DNA of 64,000 bases. Origin: an uncultured Eubacteriales bacterium. Lineage in GTDB: Bacteria; Bacillota_I; Bacilli_A; RF39; UBA660. Shown in pieces: positions 33,578 through 41,555 of the stretch. The notes below the pieces were generated by a model. The model ran no database searches. It was not told where the DNA came from and was given only the letters and a program-made list of their open reading frames with translations. The translations under genes and the position numbers were made by a program. How positions within the stretch are numbered: position 1 is the stretch's first letter; each line of letters opens with the position of its first letter. The DNA lies in assembly GCA_905188025.1 (NCBI GenBank), contig CAJJKI010000002.1:1-64000 (forward strand), in the 5' to 3' direction.

Positions 33578-34118
33578 CTTTTTAGAAAGAATAAAGGTGT
33601 ATTATCCACAATTCACTATAAACGGACTTGTTAAGGATGAGTGGACTAGAAAATTAGAACAGTACGATTTTGATGACTGTTGTATGAAACTAGATGAGCA
33701 TTTAGCAGGGGAATATCAAGACAGACCACCAATGCCGAACTGGATAATTAAATATTTAAAAACTAGTGAAGAAAAGAAACATTCTTATGAATACTACACA
33801 GTATGTCCAACATGTAATGTCACTTTACCACTAGCACATTTTGAAAAACATATTCGAAAATGCAATTCGATTGAATATGTTATCAAAGAAATGAAAAAAT
33901 ACTTCGGACAAGTAATAAGCCGAGAAAAATTGGAAAAATTGCCAGAAGAACAATTTTGGGAAAAGTATAATTTAATGCTTCAAAGAATTAAAGCAAAACT
34001 ACCTGATAAATCTGGTAAGAAAAAATTAATACAAGCATATTTTGGAGAAATAGATCTATCAAAAGATGACTTAGAAAAAGCAGTAGCAAACGGCTACGAA
34101 GAAGAAATGGAGAAATAA
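33555..34118 (+). CDS. G39P-like helicase loader/inhibitor with zinc-finger-like insert
   Basis: The N-terminal 60 residues (INFLERIKVYYPQF, then W..KLEQYDFDDC and RPPMPNWI) resemble the loader/inhibitor family of phage replicative helicases (SPP1 G39P type). A CPTC...H...C element (CPTCNVTLPLAHFEKHIRKC) follows, and the C-terminal part is helical. The start is uncertain: TTG 33519 and GTG 33540 are also in frame, and no good ribosome site fits any of them. It overlaps the initiator gene and should deliver helicase to the origin. Confidence 0.65.
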   Translation: MKRIEVINFLERIKVYYPQFTINGLVKDEWTRKLEQYDFDDCCMKLDEHLAGEYQDRPPMPNWIIKYLKTSEEKKHSYEYYTVCPTCNVTLPLAHFEKHIRKCNSIEYVIKEMKKYFGQVISREKLEKLPEEQFWEKYNLMLQRIKAKLPDKSGKKKLIQAYFGEIDLSKDDLEKAVANGYEEEMEK

Positions 34119-34119
34119 T

Positions 34120-34437
34120 ATGAAAAATGCAAATGAAGAAATTAAAAAATTTTATGATGAAATAATGAAGGGGAACAATAGAGCAGCAATAATGTTTACA
34201 GATAATCACGCATTAATTTGTGGAACTGGATTAGAACTAATAGCTATTTTAACGACAATATTGAAAATAATGAGAAAAAATGGCACTCCTGAAAGTTTAC
34301 TAGAAAAAGCTTTTGAAATTTCAAAAAAGACAGATGAAGAAATAGAAAAAGGTGCATCAAAAAATATAGCAAAAAATAAGGCTAAAGCAATAAGAGAAAT
34401 GTTAGATTTTTTGGAGGAAATAGACAATGAATGGTAA
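34120..34437 (+). CDS. hypothetical phage protein, 105 aa
   Basis: Helical protein of 105 residues; the middle (about residues 28-50) is mildly hydrophobic. No motif is recognised. It starts 1 bp after the helicase-loader gene and overlaps the DUF1351 gene by 11 bp, so it belongs to the replication operon. Confidence 0.5.
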   Translation: MKNANEEIKKFYDEIMKGNNRAAIMFTDNHALICGTGLELIAILTTILKIMRKNGTPESLLEKAFEISKKTDEEIEKGASKNIAKNKAKAIREMLDFLEEIDNEW

Positions 34438-35323
34438 AAAGCAAATAGCAGTAATAGAACAATTACCAAAAATAACAGAAAAGATTGAAAAAGTTGGTGC
34501 AGATTTAGATAAAAGACTTGCTGATTTAAAACTAGATTCATTAGTTTGCAACGAAGAAACTAGAAAAGAAATTAAAAATTTAAAAACACAATTAGGAGCA
34601 GAATTTAAAGAATTTGAAAATCAAAGAAAAAATATAAAAAATCAAATAATGACACCGTATGAAGAATTCAACAAAATTTATGAAGAAGAAATAAAAGCAA
34701 GATATCAACAAGCAGATTTAACGTTAAAAACAAAAATTGATGAAGTTGAAAACAGTATGAAGAATAAAGCAAAAGAGTTAGCAGAAGAGTACTTTGATGA
34801 ATATAAAACTTCAAAAGCAGTAATCAAAGATAATTACTTATCGTTTGAAGAACTTAATTTATCAATTGGTTTAGATGCTTTAACTGATAAAGGAGCATTA
34901 GTAAAAAAATATAAAGATGCAATTATTGAAAAAGTAGATAATGTTGAGAGAGACATTGAAACTATAGGTACTATGGAGCATAAAGAAGAAATTCTTACTG
35001 AGTATCTTAAACATAAAAACTTATCACTTGCAATCAAAGATGTTAACGATAGACATGTTGTATTAGCACAAGTTCAAAGAGATTATGAAGTAGTTGAAGA
35101 GAAAAAAACACAAGAAGAAAAAACTATCGAAAAAGTAGAAGAAGTATTATCTGCACCGATAGAAGTTCCAAATGGTCAAATGACTATCGATGATTTTGAA
35201 GAGAAAATAAATGAGGAATTATTAGAAGCAAAGTTTAAAGTAATCACTACAAGAGAAAATTTGAAATATTTAGTAAGTGTGATGAAAGAAAGAGGTATGA
35301 AATATGAATCAATTACAGAGTAA
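34427..35323 (+). CDS. DUF1351 phage protein
   Basis: This 298-residue, strongly coiled-coil protein (about residues 15-130) matches DUF1351. That family is usually encoded directly before recT in Firmicutes phages, as here. Its role is unknown but is linked to recombination by context. GGAGG lies 10 bases before ATG 34427. It overlaps both neighbours. Confidence 0.75.
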   Translation: MNGKKQIAVIEQLPKITEKIEKVGADLDKRLADLKLDSLVCNEETRKEIKNLKTQLGAEFKEFENQRKNIKNQIMTPYEEFNKIYEEEIKARYQQADLTLKTKIDEVENSMKNKAKELAEEYFDEYKTSKAVIKDNYLSFEELNLSIGLDALTDKGALVKKYKDAIIEKVDNVERDIETIGTMEHKEEILTEYLKHKNLSLAIKDVNDRHVVLAQVQRDYEVVEEKKTQEEKTIEKVEEVLSAPIEVPNGQMTIDDFEEKINEELLEAKFKVITTRENLKYLVSVMKERGMKYESITE

Positions 35324-36176
35324 ACCAAAATTTAGTTTAGCAATTCAAAGTGATAAATACAAGAGATTGATAAACAATACTTTGAGTGATCCAAAAAGAG
35401 CAGCAAAATTCATAGCTGCAATAAGTAGTGCGGTTGCCACAAATGCGAGCTTACAACAATGTGATGCTGGAAGTATCCTTAGCGGAGCATTGTTAGGAGA
35501 AGCACTTAATTTAAGCCCAAGCCCTCAGTTGGGCCAATATTATTTAGTACCATATGATAAAAAACAATATAATCAACAAACAAAAACATGGGAAGTTATA
35601 GAAAGCAATGCACAATTTCAACTTGGATACAAAGGCTATATTCAATTAGCAATAAGAAGTGGTCAATACAAAGATATTGATGTTATCGAAGTAAGAGAAG
35701 GAGAATACAAAGGTAGAGATAGAATAACTGGAAAACATCAATTTGAATTCATAGAAGATGAAGTTGAAAGAGAGAACAAAGAAATAATTGGATATATGGC
35801 ATATTTTGAATATCTAAATGGTTTTTATAAAAACTTGTATTGGTCAAAAGAAAAAATGCAAAAACATGCTTTAGAATATTCACAAGCATATGCAAGTGAT
35901 GTTAAGAAAAATACTAATTATTCGTTTTGGAGTAAAGATTTTAATGGAATGGCTTTTAAAACAATGTTAAGGCAACTAATTTCTAAATGGGGAGTTATGA
36001 GCATTGATATGCAAGAAGCTTTAACAAAGGATATGTCAGTTGTAAAAGACGATGGAACTTATGACTATATTGACAATCAAACAACTTCACCACAAATAAT
36101 AACTGGAGAAACATTAAACATAGAAGTTCAAAAAGTCAATGAAGAAGTAAAACAGGTTAATATAAATGAACTTTAA
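35304..36176 (+). CDS. recT: RecT-family single-strand annealing protein
   Basis: This 290-residue protein has the RecT pattern: SDPKRAAKFIAAISSAV, LSGALLGEALNLSPSPQLGQYYLVPY and FQLGYKGYIQLAIRSGQY in order, with a variable acidic tail. It anneals ssDNA during phage recombination. No RecE-type exonuclease is seen; the neighbouring metallo-beta-lactamase-fold protein takes that map position. ATG 35304 follows AAAGAGG. Confidence 0.93.
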   Translation: MNQLQSKPKFSLAIQSDKYKRLINNTLSDPKRAAKFIAAISSAVATNASLQQCDAGSILSGALLGEALNLSPSPQLGQYYLVPYDKKQYNQQTKTWEVIESNAQFQLGYKGYIQLAIRSGQYKDIDVIEVREGEYKGRDRITGKHQFEFIEDEVERENKEIIGYMAYFEYLNGFYKNLYWSKEKMQKHALEYSQAYASDVKKNTNYSFWSKDFNGMAFKTMLRQLISKWGVMSIDMQEALTKDMSVVKDDGTYDYIDNQTTSPQIITGETLNIEVQKVNEEVKQVNINEL

Positions 36177-36807
36177 AATTATCAACAGTGGTTCCGATGG
36201 AAATGGATTGATATTAGAAGATACTATTCTTGTTGACTGTGGAGTATCGTTTAAAAAATTAAATGATTGTTATAAGCAATTAAAAATAGTTCTTCTAACA
36301 CATATCCACGGAGATCACTTTAATAAAAAAACAATTTCTAAATTAGCGATTGAAAGACCTACATTAAGATTTGGATGTTGTGAGTGGTTGGTAGAAGATT
36401 TATTAAAATGTGGAGTAAATAAAAAAAATATAGATGTATTTAAAATAGGCAAAATTTACGATTATAGAGACTTTAAGGTAATTCCTATAAACTTATGTCA
36501 CGATGTGCCACAATGCGGTTACAAATTAAAAATAAATGAAAATAAATTGATATACGCAACAGACACTAACTCATTAGAACATATTACTGCTAAAAATTAT
36601 GATTATTACTTCATTGAGGGTAATTATGAAAATGAAGAAGAATTACACAATAGAACAGTAAATGAATTCTATGAGAGTAGAGTAAAGAAAACACATTTAA
36701 GTAAAGTGAAAGCAACCGATTGGTTAATGAAAAATATGGGAAATAATTCTAAATATATATTTATGCACGAACATAAAGAAAGGAATGATGACTTATTAAC
36801 AAAGTAA
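36166..36807 (+). CDS. metallo-beta-lactamase-fold nuclease-like protein
   Basis: This 213-residue protein has the MBL signature LTHIHGDHF (HxHxDH), a downstream His in LCHDV, Asp in YATDTN and a C-terminal His pair (MHEH). These are the normal metal ligands. In phages this fold accompanies recT and may serve as a nuclease; that role is inference. It overlaps recT at its start and ssb at its end. Confidence 0.8.
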   Translation: MNFKIINSGSDGNGLILEDTILVDCGVSFKKLNDCYKQLKIVLLTHIHGDHFNKKTISKLAIERPTLRFGCCEWLVEDLLKCGVNKKNIDVFKIGKIYDYRDFKVIPINLCHDVPQCGYKLKINENKLIYATDTNSLEHITAKNYDYYFIEGNYENEEELHNRTVNEFYESRVKKTHLSKVKATDWLMKNMGNNSKYIFMHEHKERNDDLLTK

Positions 36808-37247
36808 TTTTAATTGGGAGATTAACTAAAGATCCAGAACTAAGATATACGCCAAGCAAAACAGCAGTATGTCAAGTATCAATAGCTATTTCAAGACCAA
36901 TATCTCAAGGTCATGAACCTGAAACTGATTTTATAAATGTTGTTGTGTGGAATAAACAAGCAGAAAATTTAGCAAAGTATCAAAAAAAAGGTAATCAAAT
37001 AGCAGTTGAAGGAAGAATTCAAACAAGAGACTATGATGATAACGAAGGTAAAAAAGTATATGTCACTGAAGTATTAGCAAATCATATTGAATTTATTGGT
37101 AATAACAATTTAAAGCAGAACGAAGAATCAAATCAAAACAATAAAACTTCATATACTGCAGAAGAAATAGACAATATTCCAGAAGAAGATCCATATGCAA
37201 ATTTTGGTGAAAAAATAGAAGTTGATGAAAGTCAATTACCTTTTTAG
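36795..37247 (+). CDS. ssb: single-stranded DNA-binding protein with non-AUG start
   Basis: The OB-fold of SSB is clear: NKVILIGRLTKDPELRYT, then FINVVVWNKQAENLAKYQKKG, shortened to key pattern NVVVW..QAENLA, and EGRIQTRDY. The tail ends in the DDxLPF-like DESQLPF. The frame has a stop at 36789-36791 and no ATG, GTG or TTG before the conserved first strand. The likely start is ATT 36795 (or CTT 36792), with AAAGGA about 10 bases upstream. Length is about 150 residues, normal for SSB. It overlaps the end of the MBL gene by 13 bp. Confidence 0.85.
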   Translation: MNKVILIGRLTKDPELRYTPSKTAVCQVSIAISRPISQGHEPETDFINVVVWNKQAENLAKYQKKGNQIAVEGRIQTRDYDDNEGKKVYVTEVLANHIEFIGNNNLKQNEESNQNNKTSYTAEEIDNIPEEDPYANFGEKIEVDESQLPF

Positions 37248-37260
37248 AAAGGAATAAGAT

Positions 37261-37776
37261 ATGAATTTTTGTGATAAATGCGGTAATTGTAGTAGATGTG
37301 GTGAATGTTGTGCCGCAGCACTACCAATTACCAAAACAGAGGAAAAAAAGATAAAAGAATATATTTCTAAAAATAATATAGAGCCTGAATTTTTTCAAAA
37401 TGATGACAGTATTAATCTACAATGTTGCTTTTATGATAGAACTAACAAGGTATGCAAGATATATGAAGTAAGGCCTAGTATATGTCGAACTTTTAAATGT
37501 AATAAATCAATTGAAAAAATTGAAAAAGAAAAAGAGGAAGCACATAAAAAAGCATATTGGAACAAATTAGTTGATGGTAAAACTAGCAATATAACAGATA
37601 TGAGATTACTATTTTACGACGATCCTAGATGTTTAGTAGCAAGTATTATATATTCTATAACAAATGGTACGATGCAATGTAATAAAGAGCAATTTGGTTT
37701 TGTGAGGTTATATTTAGCATCTCATGGTCAAGAAGAGTTATCAAGATGTATAGTAGGAGAATTTGATGATAGATAA
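37261..37776 (+). CDS. YkgJ-family cysteine-cluster protein
   Basis: This 171-residue protein has a dense N-terminal Cys set (CDKCGNCSRCGECC), then CCFYD, CKIYEVRPSICR and FKCN. This is the pattern of YkgJ/zinc- or iron-chelating domains. Such proteins are found in phages and hosts; their chemistry is unknown. GAAAGG precedes ATG 37261, and it overlaps the NinB-like gene. Confidence 0.75.
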   Translation: MNFCDKCGNCSRCGECCAAALPITKTEEKKIKEYISKNNIEPEFFQNDDSINLQCCFYDRTNKVCKIYEVRPSICRTFKCNKSIEKIEKEKEEAHKKAYWNKLVDGKTSNITDMRLLFYDDPRCLVASIIYSITNGTMQCNKEQFGFVRLYLASHGQEELSRCIVGEFDDR

Positions 37777-38248
37777 TACTGGTAAAATAGAAGAACTATT
37801 ACCATTAATATTTAGATTGGATAAAGATATTGTTTATGATGTAAAAATCGAAAAACATAAAAAGAATAAAACATTAGATCAAAATGCTTATGCTTGGAAA
37901 TTGATGAATGAAATAGGGAATGTACTTAGGAAATCAAAAGATGAAGTGTATTTTGAAATGTTAAAAAGTTATGGTCAAATAAGTGAAATAAGTATGCTTT
38001 CTTCAATAGATCCGAGTGGATATTTTAAATACTATGATATGTCTTCAAAAAGAATCTTTAATAACAAAGAATTTACAATTTATAGAATTTATAAAGGTAT
38101 TAGTGAGTACGATACCAGAGAAATGAGCATTTTTATCGATGGAGTAATTCAGGAAGCTAAACAGTTAGGAATACAAACATTGACACCAAATCAATTGTTA
38201 GAGTTAAAAAATATGGAGGCTAGTAATGATAAGAGTAGAAATAAATGA
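37766..38248 (+). CDS. NinB-like recombination protein
   Basis: This 160-residue protein has KKNKTLDQNAYAW, the hallmark near the N-terminus of NinB-like phage recombination proteins, and a C-terminal helix ending ELKNMEA. NinB (Orf) proteins bind ssDNA and help RecFOR-type recombination. The map position between ssb and rusA fits. ATG 37766 is chosen over TTG 37763. It overlaps both neighbours. Confidence 0.65.
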   Translation: MIDNTGKIEELLPLIFRLDKDIVYDVKIEKHKKNKTLDQNAYAWKLMNEIGNVLRKSKDEVYFEMLKSYGQISEISMLSSIDPSGYFKYYDMSSKRIFNNKEFTIYRIYKGISEYDTREMSIFIDGVIQEAKQLGIQTLTPNQLLELKNMEASNDKSRNK

Positions 38249-38588
38249 AAAACTACCAAGTTGCAATGATTATATAAAATTATGTAGAACTAATAAATAT
38301 GCTGCAGCTAAAATGAAAGTTGAAATAGAACAATTAATAGGCTGTTATATATTAGATTTACCAAGATATGATAAACCAATTAAAATTCATTTTCATTGGA
38401 TAGAGGGAACTAAAAAAAGAGACTGGGATAACGTATGTTTTGCTAAAAAATTTATTTTAGATTCGATGGTTAAATATAAAAAACTTAGTGATGATAATAG
38501 AAAAATTGTTACAGCATTTACGGATACATTTGAATATCAAAGAGGTATTACAAAAGTGATTTTAGAAATAGAAAAAATAGGAGAATAA
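38226..38588 (+). CDS. rusA: RusA-like Holliday junction resolvase
   Basis: This 120-residue protein has the RusA pattern: N-terminal LPSCNDYI, the catalytic KKRDWDNVCFAKKFILD (acidic residues in DWDN and LD) and a DDN segment. It cuts Holliday junctions made during phage recombination and replication. The start overlaps the NinB-like gene. Length matches RusA. Confidence 0.88.
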   Translation: MIRVEINEKLPSCNDYIKLCRTNKYAAAKMKVEIEQLIGCYILDLPRYDKPIKIHFHWIEGTKKRDWDNVCFAKKFILDSMVKYKKLSDDNRKIVTAFTDTFEYQRGITKVILEIEKIGE

Positions 38589-38589
38589 A

Positions 38590-38751
38590 ATGAAAAAATT
38601 AAAAAGAATATGGGTAAGGTTGAAAAGGTTGATTAAAGAAATTCAAACATATGACAGAATGAATGATGGAAAATTGAGTAGTGCTTTGTTAGCTGCAATA
38701 TGTTTCTTGTTGTTAATTTTGATAGGTTTATGTGTTTGGATATTTAGATAG
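38590..38751 (+). CDS. small membrane protein, 53 aa
   Basis: A 53-codon gene starting 1 bp after rusA. A basic N-terminal helix (KKLKRIWVRLKRL) is followed by a single C-terminal membrane helix (about residues 32-51). No function recognised. Confidence 0.45.
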   Translation: MKKLKRIWVRLKRLIKEIQTYDRMNDGKLSSALLAAICFLLLILIGLCVWIFR

Positions 38752-38759
38752 GTGAAAAT

Positions 38760-39038
38760 ATGGAAGATAGAGATTTATATTTGACAGATAGTGAAATACA
38801 CGGATTGGAAGAAGATAGTGAAATAGTTCAGCTGAGAAAAGAAGTGGACAAACTAAAAGAGAAACTAGAAGATAGAGAAGACAAAATAAATACAGTAAAG
38901 AAATTAATTAACGATTTTATAAAGTTAAATTTACCAGTAATAGCAAATCCTAAAGATTATTCTCAAAAAATGGTTGAACTTTATAAAATAGAGTTAAATT
39001 CTTACAAAAAAATGTTAGCAGTTTTGAGTGATGACTAA
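38760..39038 (+). CDS. coiled-coil phage protein, 92 aa
   Basis: Acidic protein of 92 residues with a coiled coil at about 20-50 (heptads of Leu/Val/Ile in LRKEVDKLKEKLEDREDKIN). No family recognised. Its stop overlaps the start of the next small gene. Confidence 0.5.
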   Translation: MEDRDLYLTDSEIHGLEEDSEIVQLRKEVDKLKEKLEDREDKINTVKKLINDFIKLNLPVIANPKDYSQKMVELYKIELNSYKKMLAVLSDD

Positions 39039-39211
39039 TGACTGCAAGAGAAAGAGAAGAAATGATTGATTTTGCGATAGGAAAGTTAACAGAATTAAAG
39101 ATCAAGGCTGATTTTGAAGACAAGGCTAGGAAGAAAGTGAGATATGTGAAAAAATCACAGGCATATCAAGATTTAATTAATCTTCTAAAGGAAATGAAAT
39201 ATTATGAGTAG
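39038..39211 (+). CDS. small phage protein, 57 aa
   Basis: A 57-codon helical, Lys/Glu-rich protein. ATG 39038 overlaps the previous stop (TAATG), and its own stop overlaps the next gene. Such tight packing supports translation. Function unknown. Confidence 0.45.
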   Translation: MTAREREEMIDFAIGKLTELKIKADFEDKARKKVRYVKKSQAYQDLINLLKEMKYYE

Positions 39212-39398
39212 AATGAAAGAATATGCCTTATATAAAGGTGATAAATTCATTGATATAGGCACTAAAGAGTATTTGGCTAAGTTATTAAATGTAAGAAAAG
39301 AAACAATTGAATTTTATGCCTCTCCAACTCAACTTAAAAGAAATAGAGATAACTGTTATGTAGTAGTGAGGATTGATGATGATGAAAGAGAAGAATAA
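39204..39398 (+). CDS. small conserved-type phage protein, 64 aa
   Basis: A 64-residue protein with YALYKGDKFIDIGTKEYLA and KETIEFYASP. I know this type from Firmicutes phages: a short HTH-like domain that may bind DNA. AAAGGAAATG lies upstream of the ATG. Role unknown. Confidence 0.5.
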   Translation: MSRMKEYALYKGDKFIDIGTKEYLAKLLNVRKETIEFYASPTQLKRNRDNCYVVVRIDDDEREE

Positions 39399-39647
39399 AA
39401 AAGATGAAATAGTAATAATGATGATAAGTTTCTTTATAAATGAAATGATTGAAAATGGCATAGCAACGATAAAGAAATATCGTACTATTTTAATGAACAA
39501 AATGATAAGCAATTTAAAAAAATGATTAAAGAATATAAAGAAATAACATCAATAACAAGAAGTAAATCAATTAAAAAAATTAATGAATTAAAAGAAGAAA
39601 TTAAAACTTTAAAAAGTGATATCAAGATATCAAAAGTAAGTAAATAA
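39376..39647 (+). pseudogene. two short overlapping ORFs, possibly one frameshifted gene
   Basis: ORF 39376-39525 (49 codons) and ORF 39522-39647 (41 codons) overlap. In the frame of the second ORF, plausible protein sequence (NDKEISYYFNEQNDKQFKKM) extends upstream to about 39455, which suggests one gene broken by a frameshift near 39450. Separate small genes cannot be excluded: the first has GAGG upstream. Confidence 0.3.
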
Positions 39648-39668
39648 ATTTATTTACTAACTAGGTAG

Positions 39669-39697
39669 GTATGTAAACATACATACTTACAATTGTA
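39669..39697. promoter_or_regulatory. two adjacent palindromes in an early intergenic gap
   Basis: An inverted repeat GTATGT-AA-ACATAC (39669-39682) is followed by the perfect palindrome TACAATTGTA (39688-39697). They lie in one of the few real gaps of the early region (39648-39727), so they may be a regulator-binding site or an internal promoter region. Confidence 0.35.
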
Positions 39698-39727
39698 ATT
39701 ACATTAGGAGAAGGAGAAATAAGAATA

Positions 39728-40012
39728 ATGGATTTTAAAAATGAAAGATTAATGATGTCTGAAGAAGAAGCAAGAAATAGAGCAAAAGAATTACTTAATG
39801 AAAATCAAGTAGATTTAATAACAAAATATATGTTTTTAGAACAACAATGTAAAAAGCAAAAAGAAGTAATTGATAAAGTGTCAGAATATATAGAAAAGCA
39901 CATTAAGTATGAATGTGATGATGCTTTTAATGGGATGCAATTTTATAGTTATCACTTATACGATTTTAATAAGCAAGAATTATTAGATATATTAAAAGAG
40001 GTGTCAGAATGA
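39728..40012 (+). CDS. hypothetical phage protein, 94 aa
   Basis: Helical acidic protein of 94 residues with an internal coiled coil. No family recognised. GAGAAGGAG lies upstream, and its stop overlaps the next start (ATGA). Confidence 0.5.
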   Translation: MDFKNERLMMSEEEARNRAKELLNENQVDLITKYMFLEQQCKKQKEVIDKVSEYIEKHIKYECDDAFNGMQFYSYHLYDFNKQELLDILKEVSE

Positions 40013-40371
40013 GTATATATGAAGCAAGTATAACTAATCCTAAAAAACAATTAGAATTTTACAAGCAATTATCGGAACAATTACAACAAGAAAATCAACA
40101 ATTAAAAATGATAATTAAAGAATATGAAAGACTTAATAAAGTAAATAATAGAGGTTTTAAAATAACTAATGTTAAAAAATATGATATAGATGAGTTATTA
40201 AGTTATAAAAAATATAAAGATAATTGGAATAAGTTAAAAAAAGATTTAGAACTTGTTGTAGATTATGGTTTAGGTGATGAATCTTCAAAATGGGATAAGA
40301 TATATGGTGAGTATGCAAAATCGACTTTGAAATTTATGCAAGAATTACAAGGAAGTGATAGTAATGAATAG
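40009..40371 (+). CDS. coiled-coil phage protein, 120 aa (paralogue of the 40741 gene)
   Basis: Coiled coil at about residues 15-45 (KQLSEQLQQENQQLKMII). The C-terminal half has DNWNKLKKDLE and ends FMQELQGSD, closely matching the C-terminus of the 101-aa protein at 40741. The two flank a YopX-like gene. Function unknown. Confidence 0.55.
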   Translation: MSIYEASITNPKKQLEFYKQLSEQLQQENQQLKMIIKEYERLNKVNNRGFKITNVKKYDIDELLSYKKYKDNWNKLKKDLELVVDYGLGDESSKWDKIYGEYAKSTLKFMQELQGSDSNE

Positions 40372-40744
40372 GGAAATAAAATTTAGAGTATATGATAAAG
40401 ATTTAAAAAAAATGAGATATTTGAATAGTTCACATGATTTTATATGTTTTGATGAAAAAGGAAATGGCTATTATCATAATATGCAAACTGGTCTAGGAGA
40501 ATGGTTTAGTGATTTAATGCAATATACAAATTTAAAGGATAAAAATGGTGTAGAAGCTTACGAAGGCGATAAAGTTATGTTTGATTATGAATGGACTAAA
40601 CCTGATGAAATTGGCATTATAACTTGGAATAAAGATACGGCTAGTTTTCAAATAAAAGGCCATATTCCTAGTTCTTCTATGAAACATTTAGATAGAATGA
40701 AAGTAATAGGAAATATTTATGAAGATAAAGAGGTGCCAGAATGA
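40364..40744 (+). CDS. YopX-family protein
   Basis: This 126-residue protein has the YopX pattern: REIKFRVYDKDLKKM at the start, LMQYTNLKDKNGVEAYEGD in the middle and MKVIGNIYEDKE at the end. The family is common in Firmicutes phages with unknown function. ATG 40364 uses the GGAAGTGAT in the end of the previous gene as ribosome site. Confidence 0.85.
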   Translation: MNREIKFRVYDKDLKKMRYLNSSHDFICFDEKGNGYYHNMQTGLGEWFSDLMQYTNLKDKNGVEAYEGDKVMFDYEWTKPDEIGIITWNKDTASFQIKGHIPSSSMKHLDRMKVIGNIYEDKEVPE

Positions 40745-41046
40745 TAGAAAAAATATGTAATGAAATAGGCATTACATCCGAACAACTTATAATTAAACAC
40801 TTACAACAAGAAAATAAAAAATTAAATGGTGCTATACAAACTTACGATATACTTTTAAAAGCAAATGTTGAAGAAAATAAACAACTAAAAAATAATTGGA
40901 ATAAATTAAAAAAATGGTTAGAAAAAGAATTAGGGGATAGAATAAATCCTAATAAAGATAAATGGTTAACAGGAGTATATGATGCCTATAGGGAAACAAT
41001 AGATAAAATGCAAGAACTAGAACAAGGAAGTGATATTAATGATTAA
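40741..41046 (+). CDS. coiled-coil phage protein, 101 aa (paralogue of the 40009 gene)
   Basis: Coiled coil at about residues 20-50, then NNWNKLKKWLEKEL and a C-terminus MQELEQGSD that matches the 40009 gene product. It overlaps both neighbours, and its last codons provide the ribosome site of the next gene. Function unknown. Confidence 0.55.
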   Translation: MIEKICNEIGITSEQLIIKHLQQENKKLNGAIQTYDILLKANVEENKQLKNNWNKLKKWLEKELGDRINPNKDKWLTGVYDAYRETIDKMQELEQGSDIND

Positions 41047-41329
41047 ATTTTATTTAAGTACAGTATTAATATATTTCATTATTTATATTGCAAGTGGAAT
41101 ACTAACAAGAAAACAATTTATAAAAGCTAGAGATAAACTAAGAAAGGCAACAAATGACAATTCTAAAATTTATGGATATGCAAGAACAACTATAGATTAT
41201 CTATTATTATCCTTTGTACCTGTAATTAGATTATTTGGATTAATAGCGAAATACTATTTTATAGCCAATACAGATGAATTTATAAAAAGAATAAAAGAAA
41301 AAGAGAGGAATAGTAATGTTAAAGATTAA
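41039..41329 (+). CDS. small membrane protein, 96 aa
   Basis: Two membrane helices (about residues 4-22 and 54-75) surround a basic loop, with a Lys-rich tail. ATG 41039 follows GGAAGTGAT; an in-frame start at 41030 is less likely. Function unknown. Confidence 0.5.
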   Translation: MIKFYLSTVLIYFIIYIASGILTRKQFIKARDKLRKATNDNSKIYGYARTTIDYLLLSFVPVIRLFGLIAKYYFIANTDEFIKRIKEKERNSNVKD

Positions 41330-41555
41330 AGATTTTGTAGATTTGAAAGAATTAGAAAAGTTTGGTTTTAAAATTAAGGGTGGAATGATTTGGAAACCTA
41401 AAAAAGGTACTTGGGAAGTTATTGAATTAAGAGTAGATCCAAATTCTAGATTAATTGTGTCTACTGGAATTAGCGATTTGTTTTATACTAAAGAAGATAC
41501 TTTATTTGATTTAATAAAAGCCGATTTAGTAGAGAAAGTAGAGAGTGATGATTAA
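41316..41555 (+). CDS. hypothetical phage protein, 79 aa
   Basis: A 79-residue beta-rich protein (LEKFGFKIKGGMIWKPKKG, then LIVSTGISDLFY) resembling small phage proteins of unknown role. GAGAGGAA lies before ATG 41316. It overlaps the previous gene by 14 bp. Confidence 0.5.
   Translation: MLKIKDFVDLKELEKFGFKIKGGMIWKPKKGTWEVIELRVDPNSRLIVSTGISDLFYTKEDTLFDLIKADLVEKVESDD

Noticed and set aside
36790..36807. Programmed -1 frameshift joining the MBL protein and SSB
   Set aside because: No X XXY YYZ heptamer or strong downstream structure; a non-AUG start or re-initiation explains the overlap better.
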